A program made the position numbers and the translations under genes. Source: Candidatus Poseidoniales archaeon (GTDB lineage Archaea > Thermoplasmatota > Poseidoniia > Poseidoniales > Poseidoniaceae). Taken from it: DNA of 34,646 bases. A model generated the notes under the pieces. It saw nothing but the letters and a program-made list of their open reading frames with translations, did not search any database and was not told the DNA's origin. The DNA lies in the NCBI GenBank assembly GCA_009887195.1, contig QXXX01000080.1, positions 409 through 35,054 on the forward strand, given 5' to 3'. Shown one piece after another: positions 17,229 through 23,272 of this stretch (positions are counted from its first letter, which is position 1; every line of letters starts with the position of its first letter).

Positions 17229-17930
17229 ATGGCCGGACAGATAACTGGAGCAGAAGCTGTGCTTCAGGCGCTTCGTGATGGAGTGGCTATCGACCGTGTA
17301 CTTGTTGACCGAGAAAAGGATACAAAGCAAATCCGTCAATTGTGTCTAGAACTGGAAATACCGTTAGAAGAAGGTTCAACCAATGATTTGTGGCGTATGT
17401 CTGCAGCAGGCCATGTCGATGCACTGGCGCTAATTGGGCGTTTTCAAACCGATTCAATGGACGAATTAATGTCAAGAGGCGGCACGATTTGGTTTTTTGA
17501 TGGGGTGACGTATTCGACCAATCTTGGTTTTGCCATTAGAGCAGCAGAAGTTAGCGGTGCCAATGGCGTAGTGATAAACGTGGCTAAAACTCACGAAGAG
17601 CGCCGCACCATACGCCGTGCTAGTATGCGCGCAGATCGATTCATACCTGTCATCTACAGCAGTACAGAAGAAATCCTGCAATGTGCAAAAAAGCACAAAT
17701 TGACGATTATTTCCGCCGAAGATGTTGGGGATAGAGCGCCTTGGGACGTTGACATGTCGAACGACGTTCTGCTGGTTGTCGGTGCGGAACGTGAAGGTAT
17801 CAGCCAAGCGACGCTAGATGCTTCTGATTACATAGTTAGGTTGCCCATGGACGGTTTTGTTCCATCTTACAATCTTCAAGTCGCAGTAAGCGTACTTACT
17901 GTCGAAGCGCTCAAGCAAAGAATTGCTTAA
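17229..17930 (+). CDS. TrmH/SpoU family RNA 2'-O-methyltransferase
   Basis: A 233-residue SAM-dependent methyltransferase of the SPOUT (trefoil-knot) class. The N-terminal part (1-75; GAEAVLQAL, then VDALALIG) is the SpoU substrate-binding domain. The catalytic domain shows motif 1, NLGFAIRAAEVSGANGVV (98-115; N98, R104), motif 2, LLVVGAEREGIS (181-192), and motif 3, RLPMDGFVPSYNLQVAVSVL (204-223), which form the SAM pocket in the knot. The target (rRNA or tRNA ribose) cannot be told from sequence alone. It is divergent from the rhodanese with 11 bp between start codons, so the two promoters must overlap the opposite coding regions. It converges on a membrane-protein gene 29 bp away. Confidence 0.92.
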   Translation: MAGQITGAEAVLQALRDGVAIDRVLVDREKDTKQIRQLCLELEIPLEEGSTNDLWRMSAAGHVDALALIGRFQTDSMDELMSRGGTIWFFDGVTYSTNLGFAIRAAEVSGANGVVINVAKTHEERRTIRRASMRADRFIPVIYSSTEEILQCAKKHKLTIISAEDVGDRAPWDVDMSNDVLLVVGAEREGISQATLDASDYIVRLPMDGFVPSYNLQVAVSVLTVEALKQRIA

Positions 17931-17959
17931 TGGGAAACTCTTGCTAGTTACTGAGCTAT

Positions 17960-18499
17960 TTACTCGCCATCAGCAGGAACAAACATGTCCATTAATGGTG
18001 CAGCAAGGCCAAGCAGTCCAGCAAACATAGCCATGAAGAAACTCATGCCAACGGCCATTCCGTCTTCAAATTCCGGCATTAGAATCCACCATAATAATGC
18101 TCCAGCCAAAATTAGTCCGCCAGCAGCCCAAGTAACAACCTTTTGACCAATTTCTGGAATAGCATCCATTGCATCAATTCCAAACATTGGAAGGACCATC
18201 ATCAATCCAGCAACAACGGTTACAATTATTCCTAACCAAATGAATAGGCCGCCAAAAGTTCCAGCACTAGCAGCGCTACACATGTCATCATCATCCATTT
18301 CATCACACATCTCAGAATAATCTACATCCATAGTAATTCCGCCTTCGCTCATTTCCATTCCGCCAAGCGTGTAGTCAACATCAGCATCGCCAGTGTCATC
18401 AACGCTCAACCACGAGCCACCCATAACTGCGAGTAACGCAAATAAAAATGCTCCAACAATCATTCCAGTCATTATTTTCCCTTTCATACTATTATCCAT
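17960..18499 (-). CDS. Small four-helix membrane protein with acidic Cys loop
   Basis: A 179-residue protein with hydrophobic helices at about 8-28, 83-106, 120-138 and 147-170. The loop between helices 1 and 2 is acidic and carries two Cys (about 61 and 69, near DEMDDDDMC). It is Met- and Gly-rich throughout. I do not recognise the family and no function is suggested by neighbours. The frame can be opened at GTG 18508, but ATG 18499 is preferred because AAGGTGG lies five bases before it. A strong TATA-like TATATATAAAG (about 18533-18545) stands about 40 bp upstream of the ATG, giving a short leader. Confidence 0.75.
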   Translation of the reverse strand: MDNSMKGKIMTGMIVGAFLFALLAVMGGSWLSVDDTGDADVDYTLGGMEMSEGGITMDVDYSEMCDEMDDDDMCSAASAGTFGGLFIWLGIIVTVVAGLMMVLPMFGIDAMDAIPEIGQKVVTWAAGGLILAGALLWWILMPEFEDGMAVGMSFFMAMFAGLLGLAAPLMDMFVPADGE

Positions 18500-18605
18500 A
18501 AATTCCACCTTAGTTATAAGAATATTAATTTTCTTTATATATAGTCATATACCCGATTCATAGTTGGCCAAACCCCTTTTATCTTGCTTAATAAGACGCC
18601 AGTTC
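18500..18605. promoter_or_regulatory. Divergent promoter upstream of the maltodextrin transport operon
   Basis: This region serves two genes. On the minus strand TATATATAAAG (18533-18545) and a GGTGG ribosome-binding site serve the four-helix protein. On the plus strand TTTTATC (18577-18583) is centred 26 bp before ATG 18606, fitting a leaderless operon start. It is directly preceded by AAACCCC (18570-18576), a sequence that recurs near the other two promoters of the glucan locus. Confidence 0.55.
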
Positions 18606-21230
18606 ATGCTCAGGGAGAAAGGCAAGCGGCTTCCTCTTCCCAAGGTATTTGCCACAGTCATGGTAATGCTATTTCTCGTGCCTGGCTGTTTGGATTTTGG
18701 CAACGATGATGAAGCACCCTCCTCGGCTAGTGACGGGCCAATAACTATCGAAGTATGGCACACATTTGCTGCTGAAAGCAAGGAGGAAGTGGCTTTCACC
18801 AATGCAGTTAGAGATTTTGAAACAGCCCACCCAAATATTACCGTTGAGATTACCCTAGTGCCGTTTGGTAATGCTGACCAGTTATTCATGACCGCCGCCC
18901 AAGGCGGCGAAGCACCCGATTTGATGCGACTTTCTAGTGACCAACTTGGGGCAATTGGTGAAGTGCGGGTTGACGGATATCCATTACTTGAGGACCTACG
19001 TCCACACTTAACACCGCAAGATAGAGCTCAATTTGAAGCAAGAGCGCTTGATTCAATGCGTTATGGCGAGGAATTGTATGGCATTCCAGCCAGCCAAGAT
19101 TGCCTTTCATTGATTTACAATAAGGCATTATTTGATGCCGAGGGACTAGATTATCCCAATGAAAATTGGACCGAGCAAGATCTTTTAGCAGCCGCCCAAC
19201 AATTAACTCAACAAGATGTTCAGGGTCTTGCTTTACCGATAAAAACCGCTTACTGGTGGTTTCCAATCCAGGAAGGATTTGGCGGCAGTTTGTTTGATGA
19301 GCAAGGCAATCCAACACTTGACTCAAACGGCTCTAGTGAAGCGATGAGATGGATGCTTGATTTGGAATTGACCGAAGAAGTAGTCGCTACTGGAACGCAA
19401 ATTGAAGGGATGAAGAACCAATTTATCACCTCTAAAGCAGCAATGATTGTTGACGGCCCGTGGAATTGGGCAACTTATGAAGACAGTCGGCTAAATATCG
19501 GGCAAACCCTGCTGCCAACAGTTGTTCAATCAGGTGAACGCATGTCACCCCTTGTCACCTACAAAGGCTGGACGGTAAGCAAACAAAGTGCTCACAAGGT
19601 CGCAGCAACCGAATTGGCGCTCTGGCTATCATCACAATCAGTCCAGCAAGAATTCGCACTAGAAACCTATACTATGCCAACGCACGTAGCGCTTGACACG
19701 GACCCAGCAATCATCAACGACGAGGTAATTTCGGGATTTTTAGAACAAACTAAACTAGCCACTCCAGCCCCAACTACTCGTGCTATGTCGCTGATATACG
19801 GCCCCCTTTCCACTGCTTTTGAACAAGCATATACTGGTACTGCAAGTACCTCTGATGCTTTGAGCGACGCCAATGATGAATTAATTTCTCTAATCGAGAA
19901 TCTGCAGCGTGCAGATCAGGTAGAACCGAATCCTGGTTATCGGGTAATTGACGCAAACATTTCTACAGATGATTCACAAAATTATACGATTTATGTCGAT
20001 GGAAAACTACACACTGAATTACAATTAGATGTTGGGCAAGGTGTCACAAATAGCGGTTATGATGTCTGTACTGCGGACGGTAATCAAATGAACCAAAGCG
20101 GTCAAATGAGGCTATTTCCTGATACAACTAAACAAATCAAATGTAGTTTAACAGGGATGATTCCAGATAAATTACACCTGATTGAAGTGTATTCTCAAAA
20201 CGGGCAGGTCATGAGTTTTGAAGCCGTAACCGGGGTTGGGGACCAGCGGCCTGAATCAGGTGACACCTCACCAGTTCTATTTGCTATTGGAGCAATAGTT
20301 CTCTCGCTAATTGCCCTGCTTAGTTACGGCCGATATCGCGACGGTCAATTGGGTCGCACCAATTCACGATTGGCCCATTTCTACATTGCACCAGCAATGT
20401 TGGCTTTGGCAATTCTAACATTTTACCCCGTAATGTATGGCTTTTGGCTGTCGTTTACCGATGCCGACCAAACCCACTTAGGTGAGCAAGCCTTCATTGG
20501 ACTGACTAATTTTTGGGAGGTAATAACCGCTTCTGGGTTCATTAGAGTGACGATATTTACCTTGGTTTGGACGGTTGTCAACGTTACTGCGCACATCGGT
20601 ATCGGACTATTTCTAGCCCTAATTTTGCAGCGTGCAGACCTCAAGGGAAAAACCGCTTATCGAACAATTTTGCTATTGCCTTGGGCGGTACCGTCCTATA
20701 TTTCGGTCTTAGTTTGGAAAGGGATGTTCCAGCCTGATGGCTTGATTAACGATTTACTCGGCACGGATATCAATTTCTTATCTGATCCAACCGGAGCCCA
20801 AATCGTAGTTATTTTGGTAAATATTTGGCTTGGAGTTCCATTCATGATGATGTCCATCAGTGGTGCGTTACAAGCCCTACCAAAGGACATGTATGAGGCT
20901 GCTGAGGTTGAAGGTGTTACAGGATGGGAGGCATTTAGACACCTGACCCTGCCTAATCTGAAAAGTGCATTAGTGCCGTTATCCTTGCTTGGATTTATTT
21001 GGACTTTCAATATGTTCAATGTAATTTACTTAATGACCGATGGAGGCCCCAATCTCTACTTTGGAGAGCCTGGCCAAACAGATATTTTGATCACTTATGT
21101 TTACGATGTTGCCTTTAGAGATGGCGCATATGGTGTTGCAGCAGCCTGGTCAGTGATAATTTTCCTAATGCTTCTAGCATTCTCATGGACTTACATGAAG
21201 CAAACTAACGCAACGGAGGCGGCTGCATGA
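18606..21230 (+). CDS. Fused maltodextrin-binding lipoprotein and MalF-type ABC permease
   Basis: An 874-residue protein joining two ABC-importer parts that are normally separate. A lipoprotein signal peptide with lipobox FLVPGC (C28) leads into a family-1 extracellular solute-binding domain (about 44-440: ITIEVWHTFAAESKEE, PDLMRLSSDQ, YGIPASQDCLSLIYNK, AMIVDGPWNW). A beta-rich linker (445-550) with two Cys precedes a first helix (555-573). The permease core (590-874) follows, with YIAPAMLALAILTFYPVMYG and the EAA loop EAAEVEGVTGWEAFRHLTLP (about 764-783), which contacts the ATPase. Specificity for maltodextrin is inferred from the glucan enzymes around it. ATG 18606 is preferred over ATG 18564 because of its TATA box and proper signal-peptide length. 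The stop overlaps the next start (ATGA). Confidence 0.93.
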   Translation: MLREKGKRLPLPKVFATVMVMLFLVPGCLDFGNDDEAPSSASDGPITIEVWHTFAAESKEEVAFTNAVRDFETAHPNITVEITLVPFGNADQLFMTAAQGGEAPDLMRLSSDQLGAIGEVRVDGYPLLEDLRPHLTPQDRAQFEARALDSMRYGEELYGIPASQDCLSLIYNKALFDAEGLDYPNENWTEQDLLAAAQQLTQQDVQGLALPIKTAYWWFPIQEGFGGSLFDEQGNPTLDSNGSSEAMRWMLDLELTEEVVATGTQIEGMKNQFITSKAAMIVDGPWNWATYEDSRLNIGQTLLPTVVQSGERMSPLVTYKGWTVSKQSAHKVAATELALWLSSQSVQQEFALETYTMPTHVALDTDPAIINDEVISGFLEQTKLATPAPTTRAMSLIYGPLSTAFEQAYTGTASTSDALSDANDELISLIENLQRADQVEPNPGYRVIDANISTDDSQNYTIYVDGKLHTELQLDVGQGVTNSGYDVCTADGNQMNQSGQMRLFPDTTKQIKCSLTGMIPDKLHLIEVYSQNGQVMSFEAVTGVGDQRPESGDTSPVLFAIGAIVLSLIALLSYGRYRDGQLGRTNSRLAHFYIAPAMLALAILTFYPVMYGFWLSFTDADQTHLGEQAFIGLTNFWEVITASGFIRVTIFTLVWTVVNVTAHIGIGLFLALILQRADLKGKTAYRTILLLPWAVPSYISVLVWKGMFQPDGLINDLLGTDINFLSDPTGAQIVVILVNIWLGVPFMMMSISGALQALPKDMYEAAEVEGVTGWEAFRHLTLPNLKSALVPLSLLGFIWTFNMFNVIYLMTDGGPNLYFGEPGQTDILITYVYDVAFRDGAYGVAAAWSVIIFLMLLAFSWTYMKQTNATEAAA

Positions 21231-22474
21231 TTAGTGAGCGAGTGATTCGGGCTTGGTACACTCCAGCAGAAGTTTTGGCCTTGCGACGTTGGCTAGTTGT
21301 GGCAACAGTAGTCAATATCGTATTGCTTACATTTGATTATCTGCGTGGCGATAGCCAAATCTTACTGCTCGGCCTTTTCGGCTGTACTGTATTAGCGGCT
21401 TTACGTAACTTTTTGCCCGCAGCTAACAACCCCAACAAACGCAATATTTCCCTGCTATTATCTGGGGCAATAATCGCCGTTGGCATTTATCGGTTTATGT
21501 TGATGCCAATCTCCATGTTTAATTTCTGGCTTTGTGCTTGGATGATAATTCCTGGACTAATCGCATTATATTGGTTATCAAATCAGGCAGTATCGGTATG
21601 GGCAACCCGTGAATTGTCCATTTCTGCGGTTGAATACGGGCTTTCAAGGAACTTCGAATTAAACAAGAAATACCAAAGAATAGGTTCTCATACCACACTA
21701 TTACATTTCTCAGTGATCACTTTAATTCCAATAATTTGGATATTCGATATTGCCTTATCTCCGGGGAATGCGCTTGGTGGTGAAATTGGAGACTCCTTTA
21801 GTGGTGAGCACTTTTCCAAGATCCTTGAAGGAGACTCCTTTTGGATTTGGTTTAGAAATTCCCTAATTGTTTCAATCGGGACAAGTTTACTTGGATTAGT
21901 AATTGCAATCCCTGCTGGATATGCGTTTAGTAGATACAAATTCACCGGGCGAGATGTTTCTATGTTTGCGTTCTTATTAGTGCAAATGTTCCCTGGAATA
22001 ATTATCTTAGTGCCTTATTTCTTGGTTATGAAAACCCTAGGTTTACTTAATTCTCATCTCGGGTTAATTCTTGCTTACTGTGTAACAGCATTACCATTAT
22101 GCGTTTGGATGTTGAAAGGCTTCTTCGATACCGTGCCCCGTGAACTTGAAGAAGCAGCCGCTTTAGATGGGTGTAACCAATTCCAAGTCTTCACCAAAGT
22201 CGTGCTGCCATTATCGATGCCTGCCGTGGCAGTAACTGCTCTGTTTAGTTTCCTTGCTGCTTGGAATGAATTCCTCCTCGCACTGACCTTCAATACCTCC
22301 AATGACATGTACACATTGCCAGTCGGCCTTGCATCATTAATTTCCTCAACCGGTCAAGCGTGGGGAGATTTTGCCGCTGCTAGTATTTTGGTTAGCCTGC
22401 CAGTAGCGTTGTTGTTTTTATTCTTCCAGAAGTTCCTCATCGAGGGGCTATCTGCAGGTGGAGTTAAAGGGTGA
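21227..22474 (+). CDS. malG: MalG-type ABC permease with N-terminal membrane extension
   Basis: A 415-residue permease, the partner of the fused MalF domain. Residues ~160-415 are a standard MalG-like domain: WFRNSLIVSIGTSLLGLVIA, GYAFSRYKFTGR, and the EAA loop EEAAALDGCNQFQVFTKVVL (308-327), with the usual C-terminal end (LIEGLSAGGVKG). The first ~145 residues are extra: about four hydrophobic helices (25-37, 45-60, 75-95, 100-122) and a polar segment, which usual MalG proteins of ~280 residues lack. ATG overlaps the previous stop by four bases, and GGAGG (~8 bp upstream, inside the preceding gene) is the ribosome-binding site. Sugar specificity is inferred from context. Confidence 0.9.
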   Translation: MISERVIRAWYTPAEVLALRRWLVVATVVNIVLLTFDYLRGDSQILLLGLFGCTVLAALRNFLPAANNPNKRNISLLLSGAIIAVGIYRFMLMPISMFNFWLCAWMIIPGLIALYWLSNQAVSVWATRELSISAVEYGLSRNFELNKKYQRIGSHTTLLHFSVITLIPIIWIFDIALSPGNALGGEIGDSFSGEHFSKILEGDSFWIWFRNSLIVSIGTSLLGLVIAIPAGYAFSRYKFTGRDVSMFAFLLVQMFPGIIILVPYFLVMKTLGLLNSHLGLILAYCVTALPLCVWMLKGFFDTVPRELEEAAALDGCNQFQVFTKVVLPLSMPAVAVTALFSFLAAWNEFLLALTFNTSNDMYTLPVGLASLISSTGQAWGDFAAASILVSLPVALLFLFFQKFLIEGLSAGGVKG

Positions 22475-22478
22475 TTGA

Positions 22479-23255
22479 ATGGTAAATGTAAGATATAACT
22501 CGGTATCAAAGAAATATGATGACGGCTTTGAAGCGGTAAAAGAATTGAATTTAGAAATAAAAGATGGCGAATTTTTGGTGTTACTGGGCCCGTCAGGCTG
22601 TGGCAAGTCAACAACTCTGCGAATGCTTGCTGGGCTAGAAGAAGTGACTAGCGGCGAAATACAAATTGATGATGTGACAGTCAATCATTTGCCACCTGGA
22701 GCAAGAGGTTTAGGAATGGTGTTCCAATCTTATGCCTTGTATCCACACATGTCAATTGCTGACAACCTATCGTTTGGTTTGCGCATGGCCAAAGGTGGAG
22801 CAAAACTAAGCGGTGATGAGATTAAGGCACGAGTTCAAGAAGCTGCCGAAATGCTAGACTTAGTTGACCACCTCGATAAAAAACCCAAGGAGTTAAGTGG
22901 TGGACAGAGACAAAGAGTGGCTCTTGGCAGAGCATTAGTCCGTAGGCCAAAAGTGCTGTTGATGGACGAGCCTTTATCGAATTTAGATGCTGAATTAAGA
23001 CATCAAATGCGCAGCGAGATTCGTAAATTACATGATGAACTTGGAACTACGACAATTTATGTTACGCACGACCAAATCGAGGCGATGACCTTAGCAGATC
23101 GAATTGCTATCCTCGACAAAGGCGTGCTACAGCAACACGATGAGCCACTAAATGCATACCATAACCCAGCAAACGAGTTCGTCAAAGGCTTTCTTTGCCA
23201 ACACATCGATGATTTGGTACAAACAGCAAACAACCTTTTCAAGAAAACAGAATAA
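22479..23255 (+). CDS. malK: MalK-like ABC ATPase without C-terminal regulatory domain
   Basis: A 258-residue ATPase that powers the two permeases. All motifs are intact: Walker A GPSGCGKST (37-45), Q-loop VFQSYALYPHM (Q83), signature LSGGQRQRV (139-147), Walker B VLLMDEP (159-165, E164) and the switch histidine H197 in YVTHDQIEA. The YALYPHM Q-loop is typical of the MalK/UgpC/MsmX sugar importers. Those proteins are usually 360-380 residues with a C-terminal TOBE/regulatory domain. This one ends soon after the ATPase domain with a short, unrelated-looking tail (FVKGFLCQHIDDLVQ). GGTGAT overlapping the malG stop provides the ribosome-binding site. No frameshift is evident downstream, so the short form looks real. 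Confidence 0.93.
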   Translation: MVNVRYNSVSKKYDDGFEAVKELNLEIKDGEFLVLLGPSGCGKSTTLRMLAGLEEVTSGEIQIDDVTVNHLPPGARGLGMVFQSYALYPHMSIADNLSFGLRMAKGGAKLSGDEIKARVQEAAEMLDLVDHLDKKPKELSGGQRQRVALGRALVRRPKVLLMDEPLSNLDAELRHQMRSEIRKLHDELGTTTIYVTHDQIEAMTLADRIAILDKGVLQQHDEPLNAYHNPANEFVKGFLCQHIDDLVQTANNLFKKTE

Positions 23256-23272
23256 CCTAGTGGGTGAGGCAG

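Noticed and set aside
18564-18605. ATG 18564 as start of the fused transporter
   Set aside because: It would add 14 residues before the signal peptide and place the start codon upstream of the TATA-like box at 18577-18583.
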